Assembly: GCA_021464245.1 (NCBI GenBank) | Contig: JADCRB010000094.1 | Coordinates: forward strand, 81,357 to 145,356 | Source of the DNA: Carallia brachiata | Lineage: Eukaryota > Streptophyta > Magnoliopsida > Malpighiales > Rhizophoraceae | DNA: 64,000 nucleotides | Reading direction: 5' to 3' | Shown: positions 49,515 to 62,900 of the stretch, in pieces | Layout: every line of letters begins with the position of its first letter | How positions within the stretch are numbered: the stretch's first letter is position 1 | Translations under genes and position numbers: made by a program | The notes under the pieces: model-generated | What the model was told of the DNA's origin: nothing | The model's input: the letters and a program-made list of their open reading frames with translations, nothing else | Database searches by the model: none

Positions 49515-52370
49515 TCATGCTACGAAATCGTGTAATAAATGGGATGAACTGAACCTGTGCTGCCTGTTCCCTGGATTTATGCATTCAAAATCTGCGTTCT
49601 CAGCCCCCACAGAAGGTGTTGCAGCACTGTAGATATCGTCCCCTCTCATGGAAACAAAACCGTGATGGGTCGTGCCAGACATTGGTAGGCTACCGTCCTC
49701 ACAGTGCTGTAATCCCAACGTGAGAGACACTCCGCTTCCGCTTCCAAACCTCCCCATGTCTGCCATTTGATATGCAGCAGTAGCTGCTGCCGACATAAAC
49801 CGATCGTCACTCTCATTGGAATGGACGATGGAATCAGGATATAGGCTATAGCAATCGATGCTAGGCCTTTGCTCCTCCCTTAGCTTAAGTAACCCAAATT
49901 CAGTCACGGACTCTCCATGTATCTCATTCTGGAAATTGCTTCTTGCAGTAGACCCTGCCGCTTCTACATCAGGAACACGGTCGAATTTCGAATCCATCAA
50001 TTGCCCAGCGCTACATTTTTCGGTGGCCATGGAGTTTGCACCTTGCTGCATTTCCTCACCTCCATCTTCAGAGGCCATCCTTTCACCCCAAACTGCTTTC
50101 GCTGCGTTTTCAGAAGAAGAATTAGAATCGATCTCTGCATCGCCAATCTCTTCTTTGTACATCTCCTTCAACCATGGGCTTCCAGAGGCGAACCCGTGCA
50201 TTGATAAACCAATTTGAGACCTGAACGAGACAAATTACAAGTCATGAAATCAAAAAGCATATGCAAGAAGTATGGTGAGACTGTATTTCGCAGAGGCATA
50301 CCGAACGGTTTGCTAAGGTTTTTATGTTTTTTTTTTTCTTCAGGAAAAATATTAATGCAAGACATAACAGACAAGAGTGACATCTATTTCACATTTTTCC
50401 TCATACTGTCAGCAATCTCCCCTGTCACTGAGTTCCATGCCACTATTAGTAGGTGTGCCCAACATATAAGTGCAGGAATGGAACCAACCTAGCCTAAGCA
50501 AGGACCTCTTTTCTGCTCAGTAATGTTAAAAACATAAAAATAAATATAAAAATAAACTCAACTCTCAAGTTTAGTTCATTTTACCTGACTTCTTGTCAAA
50601 CCTGTCTGCCTTGCCAACATGATTTTATCAGAATCCTTCGGATAACTGGTGAACAACAAAGGAGGCATAGATTATAATCACAGAAGAAAAGAATTCTCAT
50701 GAAACTAAATCAAGCATGAAAATAACAGGAAAGGATGATTTCATAGATTACGGATGAAGGAAATGCTCAAAGAGCCACGCGCGAAGAATTGTGACAGAGC
50801 TTTCAGGTAGCCCTCTTTGTGGTCTCCATGCATGTTGAGTCATACCAAGCTGCTGAAGAGCCCTCTGTTGCCTGAGATGTTGATCCACATAACGGAGACG
50901 AGTTATTCCAACTCCTTTACCATTTTCTGAGCTTTCTTGCTCCCCGAGGCTTTTACGCATTGCCTGAATTTGGCCATTTATCGCATCATGTAAGCACCGA
51001 AAGTGACGGGAAATAGTCTGGAGGGCAAGCGCTGTGTATGGTTTTGCCGCCCCACATCCTGCTATGACATTAAATGATGATACTACAATCTGCATCTGAT
51101 GATAATATTGTTTGTACCTCCTGTCAACCTGTTACAATAGAATGCAGCCATTAGATTCCGCATAAAAAAGGGGATAATACACTGAACCGATTCATAATTT
51201 GGATATTATCATTAGCATGGATCTCGGCTTACTACACGTGAATTTGGTAAACTGACACGAAAAAAAAAAACCATTTAGGTATGGAAATTCTTAACAGATT
51301 CACCAGATACTAAAGACTAAGTGAAGGACTCTGCGTTTCATATTGAAGATTGTTTAATGTGCATAAATTCAAAATATTGCAACAATTTGAGAGAGCACAG
51401 TTGCACAATTGAACAGAGAAGTCAAGATAATCAATCTCTACAATCTACATACAAGGCAACAGAAATTGAATACTGTTACCCAGGGAAAAAAATTCTGCAT
51501 TGGTCTTACCTCGTCCAACATGGACAAAAGTTTTGTCAATTTGGTCTGTAATTCTTGTTTCTCAGCATGCGAAATCTCACTCCGTGAATTATTGGTTGAT
51601 TCTTCAGGTTTGGCAGGTCCATTCTTTGATCCGCCATCACCCTCTTTTGGACTGTTCATTCCATGTTCATCTGTGCTCTGGTTTTTATCTTCATCAGGCT
51701 GCTTTAAAGCCTTTTGCACATTAACAACTTCGTCAAGCAGCTGCTGAGCTGCCTTGAGGTACTTGGAATTAGGAATGGTTCTTTTAGCTAAATCTTGATT
51801 AGTTCCAGAAAAATCAGGTGGCATATGTGCAGCATTTCTTGACAATGCATCTCTGGAAGGACCATTTCTGTTGCCGCCTTCACCCATAATCGATGGATTA
51901 GGACTTAAGAATGAAGCAAAGCCCGGATTCTGGATGGGATTCTGGAAGGGAATGGAGGGCAACTGGATTCCAGCTGGAATTTGTGTACCAAGGCTGAGGG
52001 ATAGACTCTGGCCCTGGAGGCTCTGCCCACCATGAAGAAAGCTAGAAGGACCAGCCATCGACTGCACGACCAGCATCTCATTTCTACCATCCCTCCATGC
52101 ATTGAAATCATGCTCTCCAATTCGTGATCCGTTGAGATTTGAAAAAGTATGTTGCTGATGCGGGGTTGAATCTGCAGCCTCTGCGGACTGGATTTCAATG
52201 AAGTTGTTTTGCTGCTGAGAATTTGCACCCAAGGTATCCGAATATGACCCAGAATTCATGTACACCATCATATTTCCAGGAAGAACTGATGCCTCTGGAT
52301 ACGAACTAGGCAAATATATCATCGGCGCATTTTCTCTTTGATTATTTGCACTAGTGAAATAAGTTGCCAT
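49515..52370 (-). CDS. BEL1-like TALE homeodomain transcription factor, one frameshift
   Basis: Four exons on the minus strand: 52,370-51,510, 51,128-50,752, 50,645-50,585 and 50,220-49,515; about 667 aa if the frame is corrected. In order it has an N-terminal SLSLSLGTQ (ZIBEL-type motif), the SKY box ([17 protein letters not shown], from about residue 202), the BELL domain ([19 protein letters not shown] ... [17 protein letters not shown]), and a three-amino-acid-loop homeodomain. The homeodomain runs [40 protein letters not shown], then [20 protein letters not shown]-terminal VSLTLGLQH is the second ZIBEL motif. BELL proteins pair with KNOX proteins to control meristem and organ programmes. 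One fault is present: in exon 4, just after the homeodomain, GG at 50,165-50,166 replaces a single G. Removing one restores [10 protein letters not shown] and the long open frame to the stop. As read, the protein would lose its C-terminal third after the homeodomain. This is either an assembly error or a real allele. Confidence 0.9.
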
Positions 52371-54200
52371 AATTTAATATTGAACTTTTTCTGCCTTCTT
52401 ATTTGAGCCAGATCACATAGTTCCTCACTGACTGAAAATGACCATTGCAAACAGCTTCTGTTAGCAGCAGCTCAAAATTTACACTGAAACATACATCCCA
52501 CCACAGCCGAAAAGAGGGGGATAATAATAGAAATCCAAAAACCACTTTTACTATTAGAAACCGAATTCGCACTCTTGAGAATTTGCATGTGAGTTTGCAC
52601 CCACGCGACTTATGCTTGGAGGACTATTAGTGAAACAATCGACCAAAATAACATGCATAAGGAGAACATCCGGAGAACAATAAATCATATGCATATTTCG
52701 AACCTCCATAATTTTATCCACAAGCACAAGCCTTTATTTTTGTAGCTAGCAAGTTCATGATTACAACAGTCAATAGCAAACAATAGCTATTAATTCAATC
52801 ATTAAATACATATAAGCAACAGATCAAACGATTCTTGAACATCATTTCTGCATATCCCTTTTGTAGAATTCCTGGATTCCAGGGAAGAGGGAAAAATACA
52901 AGCATAAACTGTGAGAAATCTCCCATACTAGACAATATATAGGTATGATTATATGCCGTATCACAAAGGAAGTAATCAAATTACACCCAAAAAAATGAAA
53001 AAAAAAAAAAACTAATAGCAATCCAGAGTCGAAGAACACAGCAGCGGTAAGCTAAATCAACCCCCCCCCCCCCAAAAAAAAAAGAACCTAAAACATTCAA
53101 AAACTCTTATTGAAATAAACCCCACGAAAATAATTTTAAAAAATAAGTAATATGATGCCCAACAAACAAACATGAACATAAAACAGAGAAAGACGAATCC
53201 ATTATCTGCAAATCCAAACAGATGTTTAGTTGAAAAAGAATAAGGAGGAACAAGCTTTAAAGCGCTATCATAATTTTCTCTCCTCAGAAAAGGGGAGAGG
53301 AGAGAAAGAAAGAGAAAGAAAGGTGAAAAAGAAAGACCAATTAAAGAATTGAAAAAAAATTAAAATAAAAAGTCCAGAAGTCGAGCAATAAAAAATGACC
53401 TGGAAACCAGCAAGACTTGTGAGTGTTTTGCGGAATAGAAAATCTTGAAGACAACAACAGCACCTGATCGGATGATGCAAAAATCCGATCCCTAGACAGC
53501 AACACACTTCCCTTTTCATTACAGAACCTAAACATACACGGACAAGAAGATACACACCCGAGAAAAACAAAGAAACCAAAAAACAAAAAAAACCAAACAA
53601 AATTCTTCTCTGAAAAAGAAAAGAAAAGAAAAAAGTGATAATTGATAGGACCAAAAGCAATGAATTTTCTCACTTTCGATCTTTTTTATCTCATCATAAA
53701 TTCTCCATCCATCATTCCATCCAAAACCCACGTGAGCATCTCTCAATCTCTCTCTCTCTCTTTCTTCTCTTCTCTCTCTCACAAAGTACAGACTTTTCTC
53801 TTTCTAGCTATCTTTGTGTGCCCTTTTTGAAATAGTCTCCATTTTTTAAGACCCTATTTGGCTTTGGGGTGCTTCTTGCTTGAAACCCCAGTTGTGGAAG
53901 TAGTTGTTCTTGATATTGCTTCTTCTTCTTCTTGTTGGTGGTGTTGCTGGTGGTAGCCTTGAAAATTCTTTGGGTTCTTTAGCTGTTGAGGATCGTGTTT
54001 GGTTAAGGAGTTCAATCTCTAACCACTAGTTGGTAGACCTAAAACCCTCCCTTAAACCCCCTCAGAAGCACGACATCCATATCTCTCTCTCTCTCTCTTT
54101 CTCTTGCTGTCTCTCACATCTTTAAACATGGAGGAAGTTCTGGTTGTGCTGCGATATCCACCATAGAAGCATATTCTAAATCTTTTTGTATGTTTTTTTT
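52371..54200 (-). other. Leader and promoter region of the BEL1-like gene
   Basis: On the minus strand, GA-rich tracts (53,280-53,330, 53,745-53,775 and 54,080-54,105) resemble a long 5' leader, probably with a leader intron, as in many BELL genes. A run of 14 C followed by A10 lies at about 53,060-53,083. Transcript ends are not determined. Confidence 0.4.
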
Positions 54201-56035
54201 ACCTATACTGCTTAATTAATTGTCTGCTATACTTGCTTGCTTTGGTATTCAACTATTTTTTAATCGTTTTAAATTATAAAATATTTTTAGACTCAAATTT
54301 CATGATTCATTCTTGCACAAGAATATTGTCATAAAAAATACAATGATAAAATATTATTAAAATAAGTATTGCATACCAAATCAATATTAATTCAATTTAT
54401 TTAACTTTTTATTTTTATATTTATAATGTACCTCAAAATTTTTTCTCTTATCATAAAATAGAAAAAATTGGTAAACAAATATTCGGTCAAAAAAAATAGA
54501 GTGAGTTAGCGAACAAACAAAATAAAAAAAAATTATTATCTTATTAAACATTAGTATATTTTGTGAGGTGAAAGTTTAAAATAAAAAAAAATAAATATAA
54601 AATTTACATACTAATTTATCTCAAATTCTTTTCCTATTTATTTGTCAACTCACACTAATTATAAAATGTGAAAAAAGTATTAAATTTAAAATTTGATCTT
54701 CAAATCTTTCGGCCCAATTATTCTTTCTCTTTATCAAATTAGTCTTTAACTCCTCAACGAAAAAAAAAAAAAAAAGTGAGAGAAGCACTATTTGGTGCTC
54801 ACATCACTATATTTGTAATTTGTCCTTGTGTGCCCAACCACTCATTGCATTTTTGCTTTGTGATCATGTCTTCTCCATTCTGACTTTTCTGCCCCTCCAA
54901 CTCTCGTTTTTTGTTTATTTCACGTTTTCATCCAAATTGCGTGCAAATCATAACAAGTGGGACGTTGAAAACTTTAAATTAACGGGATTTGTGCTTCTAG
55001 AGGCTCCAAAATTATGATATTTTACTTGTACAAATATTTTCAATCAACAATTTCCTGTCAACGTGTAAGACTGTAAGGTATAAGGACATAATTGTAAAGG
55101 ATTCTCCTGTTGATGAATTTTATGATTATTTGGTGTGCATCCAATTATTTGACAAGCCTTGAAACAAGGTCACCAATAATATCTTTAATTTTGTTTCTGG
55201 TTAAGAGGTACATTCCAGGCCAGTTGTCCTCCTCTTCCTACCGTAGCCTACTAAGAAAAAAGAACATAGGACACATCAAATACTGGGGATTTGTTTTTTG
55301 TTCGTTTTTCCCCAACTTGATTACTAATTATTTATAATTAAGATAGGCAAGTGGGAAGCCAAGATAGGTAGTTAATCCAAGATTCTAAAATTGAGAAGAA
55401 AATGTTCAAAAAATTTCAATGATTGAAGGAAGGAAGCTCTCACCAAAAAAAAGATCTTGTTACGTGGCCGAATATTTTGTATAGTAATACCCAGACTGCT
55501 TTTTTTTTTTACAAAAATTAAATTTTAAGTTGTATTTAATATTACTTTCAACAACTTAATAGTATTCTAAATTTTAATTTTAAAAAAAAATTAAAAAATT
55601 TATTTTTCTACTAAAACAGTGAGGAGGCCGGCGGCCCTCTTTTTGTCTGCCCAAAAGGTCTTTTCCCAAAAAAAAAAAAAAAATCATTGTAATTAAAATA
55701 GTCCAAGTAACAATGTCATAATGAACTCCAAAAAAAAAACAAAAGGAAACTAGCACTTCCATCAAAACTCAGAAGGCTGTAGAATCTCATAAGACTGCCC
55801 TTTCATACTCTATTATACTCTCCTGGTAGAATATAATATAAATAATCCAAGCATCTGCCCAAAGCAATTGTTCCACACTTTGCTTTTTGGGAAAAAAGAA
55901 AAAAGAAAAAAGTGACTGAAATTTGTTTGATGTAATATCAAACAAATAAAGAAAATTAATGAAACATATGCTCTTGGGATAATCCTTACTTGTCATTATC
56001 TGAGAAATTCTCCCACACATGATGTGGTTGTGAGT
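54200..56035. other. Intergenic DNA, no features recognised
   Basis: AT-rich with homopolymers. No ORF has family features. Confidence 0.45.
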
Positions 56036-56036
56036 A

Positions 56037-56540
56037 AAGAGTGCGTGCTCATGCCGGGGCTTTCATGAAAAAGTTCCAAAATTTTTCCCTCTTATCCTTT
56101 GGATTCTCTTGGAGCCTCGGCATCATATGGAGTCAGTGTTGACCTTATTCACTTGCTTGAGAAAATCAAGGGTCGTTTTCTCCTTCATGCTATAAAGTTG
56201 CAAAAACAGAAGAGTATGTGCTTCTGCCGGGGCTTTCATGAAAAAGTTCCAAAATTTTTTTCCTTATCCTTTGATTCTCTCAAAGCCTCAGCATCATATG
56301 GTGGAGTATTAACTCAATTCAATTGTTTAGAAAAAGTTTTACTGTAGTCAAATAATTCATTTAATTATATTTAATAATTTATTTATTTTTTTATATTAAA
56401 TTTTATTATCAAATGATTTATATTATTTTAATCTCATATTAATTTTTTTAAAAAATCTTATTAAAAATTTCCGTTCAAAAAAAACAAATGGTCATTTTCT
56501 CCTTGTTGGTGTAAAGTTGCAAAAACAAAACAGACACGTG
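56037..56540. repeat. Imperfect tandem duplication of a 170-bp unit, one copy interrupted
   Basis: Copy 1 is about 56,037-56,212 and copy 2 starts near 56,213. Both begin gtg(c/t)t.(c/t)tgccggggctttca, then gaaaaagttccaaaattttt and agcatcatatgg. Copy 2 resumes at about 56,490 (ggtcattttctccttgttgg ... aaagttgcaaaaacaaaa) after about 150 bp of AT-rich DNA that copy 1 lacks. Confidence 0.7.
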
Positions 56541-59440
56541 TATTTAGCCAGATGAACCCAAAAATCGTAAAATTGTGAGGCAATTTGGACGACGATGGGG
56601 CCCTATCGTTCGGGACCGTAATAATGCAATTAATTATAACATTAAAGTTCTGTGGACCCCATTACAACTGCAATTTTGTTACGCTAAATGAAGGTTTAAT
56701 TAATATTTACTTTTATCGACTGACATGGTGTATGACCTAATTTAGACTTTCATTTTATTTCATAATTAATAATCGATAGCGATTGAGAGGCAAGTAAGTC
56801 CACCTCCCAAATTTATCAAATTTATGATGCTTTGTAAGCAGCATATTTTGGGATTTATATCCCTTGAAATACGGAGACTATTGTTAGCTTAAGACATTTG
56901 AAACGGTCAATGTATTATGATCGACAAAAAATGCCAGAACTCAATTTCTTCATCATTAAATTAAAGAAAAAATTATTATTTTTTCTTTTTTAGTTTAACG
57001 ATGTCAAAAAAAGTGATGATTCTTTTTATAATTATAAATTTTAAAATATTTTTATTACTTATAAAATATGAATATCAATAAATTGTTATCAACTTAATCA
57101 ATGCACGTTAAATTACACAATGGTATCATATATTTTTTAGTAAAAAGAAGTTAAAATATCAAAAATTCAAAATAAAATTATTAAAACTTAAATACAAAAT
57201 AAAAATTATCAATAAAATATCACAATTAATTATACTAACAACGCAAATCATCATGGTTGTGACTGTATGGTATAATCATTAACATTGCTAATGTAAACTC
57301 AATGAATATGCATAGATACTCAAAATCTTTGACGTCATCTTCTTTTACGGTATGCGGCACTAAACACAAGCAAAGTTTTTTCAAAATTTACCGTGGATCA
57401 TACAATCACTACCATTATCAGAATGAAGAAAAGAAATTGGTTTTTGCTATTGACCATTTTATCCTTCACCTTCTCCACTACATTTGAGTTAAACTTAACC
57501 TAAGTGGTAGTATAAATACAGCGATTCAACCACATTAATTAGCTTAAAAGATAAATCAAATGCAATGATCATTGCTTGTAAATTTCAAGTTGTTAACGAC
57601 CTAGTTTTAGCTTAGCGCAAATCCAAAGGAAGAACAGTTCGGTGATACCAACACAAAAGCCTGGGGAAGGAGGACCAACCAAATAATAATAATAATAATA
57701 AAACAAACAAAACAAACGTAAAAAAAAAAAAAAAAAAATAAAAAAAGAGGGTCCAGTGACGTTGGATATTGGTTTACTGAATGAATTTGAATATGTTGCA
57801 GACAGGGATGGAGGGAGAGAAAGAGAGAGAGAGAAGTTTCCTTGGGATACGGGAAAAGAGAGGGAAGCGAAATCTAGGCTTTAGTAAAAGAAAGATTTTG
57901 ATTGGCCGATGACGGTGAAAACCCAGACAGTCACTCTCAGGCATTTGATTTTCAAAGTTGGTTTACTTTTCTGACACTGAGACACACAAGACATGAGTTC
58001 ATCGATTGCCATACGAAATAAGAAGACGATATATAATTAATTTAATAATATTTAATTATAAATATATATTTTTAAAAATTTAATATATTTTTTAAAATTT
58101 AATAATTTAAATTTTTATATATTTACTATATTTTTATCTATACTCATTTATTTATCTTTTTTTAAATTCATTTTATCGAAGCTGAACTTCATTTAATAAT
58201 CTTGTAATATTTTTTTTCAATTTTAAATCATTTAAAATTATATATTACTTTATTATTATATTATTATTACTTAAATGTTGTTATATAATATTTTTTATTA
58301 AAAGAAAAAGATTATTATACAACTTAATTTTAATTAATAATAAAATAATCACATAATTTATTTAACAATATTTAATAATTTATTTTGTTTAAATTTTAAT
58401 TATCTAATAATCTGTATTACTTTAGTGTTACCTAAATATTACTACGTAATATTTTGCTTAAGACATAATGCCTTTTTAAAATTTTAAGTTACTGATATAT
58501 TTCTTAGGGCATATTTATTGGAAGTGTTGGGATTTATTTGTCGATTACTATTATTATTGATAATGGTTGATTATTATTACCGATTAGTATTACTGATTAT
58601 TGTTAATAATAACTAAAATAAAATTATAATATTTTGTTAAATTAATATTTATTACTATTTAAATAATAAAATAATTATTTGATATATCATATTTCTATTT
58701 TACAAGAGTGATATTTTGATGGTATTTTAGTTTAAAAAATATTTATCAACAATAATTTTTTTTAAAAAGTAACTTTCAACTACTTTTTTCGATCATCTTC
58801 TGTCTATGAGAGTTATCAGTAAACAAATAACCTTAAAAATATTTGTCAAATACTATTTATCTTACTTTTTAAAACTCAATAATAAATAACACCTTCAAAA
58901 AAATAAACCAAATGCCCTCTTAAATTAGTGTATCATGTGGCAAGATTCACAAGTAATCCTCCTTTTTTTTGGCCAAGTTTATTAATTAAATCATCAGGTG
59001 AGTTTTTGACGGCGTTTTTGATGGCTAACAGAATAGATTAAAGTACATCACTCTTTTTTTGTACTGTAAGTACATCACTATTATTCTTTGGATCTCTTAT
59101 AAATGTTTGTGTACACCATTTGAAATGTTGACTCTAGCAGTTCCCCTTTTTTCCTTTGATCCACTTTATTTTTTATGATCTAACCTTGTTAATAGCAACT
59201 TTAGGTCTTGGCAAATTAAGTTTCTAAGTCAAGTCTAACCTTGTTTAAACTTGATATTGATGCTAAGGTTGATCTAATTTTTTTTTTTTATTTCCCCATT
59301 GAGAAAGCAAATTTGGCCGAGAAGCTGAAAATTACACCTCAAATCAATTGATTGAGGTTTTGTGTTGGAAGTAATTAATTTTGTTTTGATGTGTTTGCTT
59401 CCAAGGACAATGGCCTTTTTTTTTTTTTTTTGAATGTCCA
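56541..59440. other. Intergenic AT-rich DNA
   Basis: No gene recognised. Contains an A19 tract at about 57,720, an (AG)n tract near 57,815, and very AT-rich stretches at 58,030-58,450 and 58,500-58,900. Confidence 0.45.
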
Positions 59441-59448
59441 CATAAGGG

Positions 59449-59955
59449 CAATGTTGTAAAAATTGGCTCGGACCGGTCGGTCCGACCGGTTCAACCGGTG
59501 ACCGGCCAAAGGTCCGGGCCGGTTTATGGCTACAGTTACCCCTTAACTCGGACCGGTCAAAACCGGTTTAAACCGGTCAAAAACCGGTCAAAATCGGTGA
59601 AAACCTGTCAAAAATTGGACCCGGTTCAAACCGGGTATAAAAGTTTTATAAATTATAATTTGATCCCAATGTTTATTTAAATTATAATTTGAGTTTTAAA
59701 TTTAATTAAAATTTTTAATTTAGTCCTAAATTTATCAAAACTTTCAATTTAGTCCCAAATTTATCAAAATTTTCAATTTAATCCTTAAAAATTAAAAAAG
59801 TAATATTTAATAATCATGTATAAGTATTATTTTTTTAAAATTATTTTTATAAATATATATATTAATAAATACCGGTTCAAATACCGGTTCGACCGGTTGA
59901 ACCTTGACCCACTAATATTTCCGGTTCGATGACCGGTCCGGTTCTGACAACCTTG
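59449..59955. mobile_element. hAT-like MITE with 8-bp target duplication CATAAGGG
   Basis: Target copies lie at 59,441-59,448 and 59,956-59,963. The ends are CAATGTTGTaaaaattgg on the left and, complemented, CAAGGTTGTcagaaccgg on the right. Both are followed by ggaccggtc-rich sequence with many internal aaaccggtc units and an AT-rich centre. The ORF inside (59,498-59,680) just reads the repeats and is not a gene. Confidence 0.82.
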
Positions 59956-59963
59956 CATAAGGG

Positions 59964-62900
59964 TTATTTGAATCACGAGACTAGAGTTTAAAAAATTGGA
60001 ATGACAAAAAACACATCATTATTATCATTTTTTTTTATATTTTTTATTTATTCGAATAATTTATTTTTTTATAATTTTTTCATAACTTTCACTTTTATTT
60101 TTTTTGACATATTTCCTTTTTTATTGAAATAACTTTTTTTATAACTTTCTTTATTACCAATTTTTCACAATCCAAAAAACTATTATTCTAAAAAAAAAGT
60201 AAATTTACAAAAAAAAAAAAAAAAAAAGATGAATCGACTCTGACAAATATAAATAGATATTTTTTGGGTCTGTCGTTGGATGACATTTTAAGATACCGTC
60301 ACCAACAAAAAAAAAAAAAGTCAAAATCAAAGATGACACGTGATTGCAATTATAACTTCAAAAACAATTTTTTGGATCCACGCTGGTTGAGCATTTTAGC
60401 ACCAAACCCCAATTTAATACGAATTTGTGGGGCAATTAGTTACAGAAGCCCTGGCCGGTACGCAGAATTATCTAATCCACAAACATAATCTTGCTTTCCT
60501 AAGTAAGAAAACATGATTTGTGTATTTAAATTTCAACGTACGAAACTGCCAGCTGTTAGTTAACCTGAACATTCTAGACGATAAACCCATATACAAAACT
60601 AATTACGTGTAAGTTTGTGCTTTTTGATTTTGGCTTCTATTGCCAATCGGCCAACAAGAGTAACGGGCAATTTTCGGACACGTAGCCGGTTGATCATTAG
60701 TAAATTTCCACATAAATTAGTTAAGTTTAACATTTTTATTTCTTTTTTTGTCGCTAAAATATTTTTGAGGTGTGGTCTGCGGGTCCCACGTTGGCTTTGG
60801 AATCAAACAACTTGAAATCTGATTCAGCCATGACAATGAATGGTCCCCACCTGAACAAATGCCGAGTGGGTCCAGTGGGAGAGTACAAGGTCTGCGGTAG
60901 GATCCGAAGGCTTTTTGGAGAAACATTTTAATTGTTTTGTGTACGTGAAAAAAAGTTGTTATTTTAATAAATTTTGTTTCAAAATTTATTTTAGTTAGAA
61001 TAATGATTGATATTCTTTAAATAAATATTAATATTTTTAAAATATTTATTATTTTTATATTATAAAAATATCAATTACAGTTTTAAAAATATCAGTTACA
61101 ATTTTACTTGAGATATTTTTTAAGAGAAAAAATCTAAAACATATGCGGACGCTCTATATATATACATACACTTAGAGATTTTAAATTTTAAATTTAGATT
61201 GTAGTTCTTAACAAAAAAAAAAAAATTATTATTTTTATACAATTTATAAATATACAACTAATTTAATAATTTAATTTTTTTTAAAATTTAATATAATTTT
61301 TATAATTTAACAGTTTAAATTTTATGTGTTAATATTTTTTTTTGGTTTATAATTACGTCCCAACGTAGCTTTTTCAAAAGATAAAAGACGCAGTTTGTCT
61401 TGTTACTTGGCGAGAAATTGTCCGGTTCTACTGTTCTAGCAATGAAAGCAGAGCCCTTTTGTCTCGAAAATAGAGAGAATGGATCGCTCATGGGTTTCCA
61501 TATTCTTGTCATGCTTCCAGCGTTTGCAGAGAATGCAGGTTTTTAAGAAACTAAATAGGGAACCATTTGAATCGAGATTTAAGAGCATGTCAAGGTATCA
61601 CTCGCCAACAGGAATATCCGTGCTATAATTTGAAAACTTTGGCCTTCGTCCTGATTATTTTCTATAAGGAAGTTCGTTAGGTTTGAACAAGATCATCAGA
61701 TGCAATTTTCCTCTGCCGAAAATTCTTAGGCAGAATTTGAAAGGAAATCTACTTATCAAAAAAGAAAATGAAAGAAAATATTCAAATTGGAATCCCAATT
61801 AAATCGCTAAGCAGTTGTTCTGGGAATGACCGCAATCAATTTGAAGCACGATAAGACTGGACTATATGCTAATGACATTCACAGAATGAAAACGACCAAG
61901 TAATAACAAGAAGTCTTCCTTGTTAAAACGTGCAGAACAACAATAGAATCTGCTAGCAACCATTTAAATTTAATGCTCAACTTACATTTTAATCTATATC
62001 TGTTTAGTACACAGATTGTTTTTCCATTGATGAAGGATTAAATATCATCCGAGAATTGTGCTGCTTTCTTCTGCTGAATGAAATGATGTCCATCAATGAT
62101 AGGTATTCCAAGGTTAGGTACAAGGTTCCTGGACATTTCCACACTAACCTAGTCCTTTGTCGCAAATGATTGAAACCCCACATCTTTGTCACCAACTATG
62201 AATTTTGTAAGCACAATTCTTTTAGCTCCTGCCCCACGGTCCGAGAATCTCCCTGTTTCTATGCCAAATAGTACACAAAATTTAAAGCCAGAATTACATA
62301 TATTTCTTTTAATCCACTCAATCAATAGTCCTGATAAGACCATGTAAGTTCATTAAATATCTTATTGACAATAATGTGTGGCAACTAATTTACAAGGTGT
62401 TATGTTCTTACTATGTCCATGGTCCAGTAGTAGTTCAAGCCTAGGTAAAAGCTTGGTGGAGCTTAATTGCTAGCCGAAAAAACTCAAGTTTTGACTTTAA
62501 GTATTAATTTAAGTGGCCACTGATTGATTGATCAAAAATGAGATTAAAAGAAAAACTCTCAGCACACACATTTTCACTTTCAAGTTTTATGAGTTTAATC
62601 TTCCCTAAGACAGAAAAAAAAAAAAAAAAAAAACGGAAGTTTTTCTTTGCTAATCCATGGAGGTAGTGATGGGCTCTCGAGAAAATATATTAGGCTATTA
62701 CCTCAACATCCGGATAAGCGGCTATAAGGTTAGGCCGTTAGGGGCATTGATCAACAAAGACTTCTTCAAAATGGTTAAAGGGTTAAAGGGTCTTTTTCTT
62801 TGGATTTTTTTTTTAAGTACATTAAAAAAATAATAAATGTTTGTGACATGATACCTTTTGTCTCGATCACTGTTCGTAATATAACAATTGTAATATTTGT

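Noticed and set aside
59498..59680. Small ORF with TGQN/KPVKNR repeats
   Set aside because: It reads the accggt repeats of a MITE.
62004..62343. Possible gene fragment on the minus strand
   Set aside because: Frames are short, broken by stops and match no family I know; noted only in the intergenic entry.
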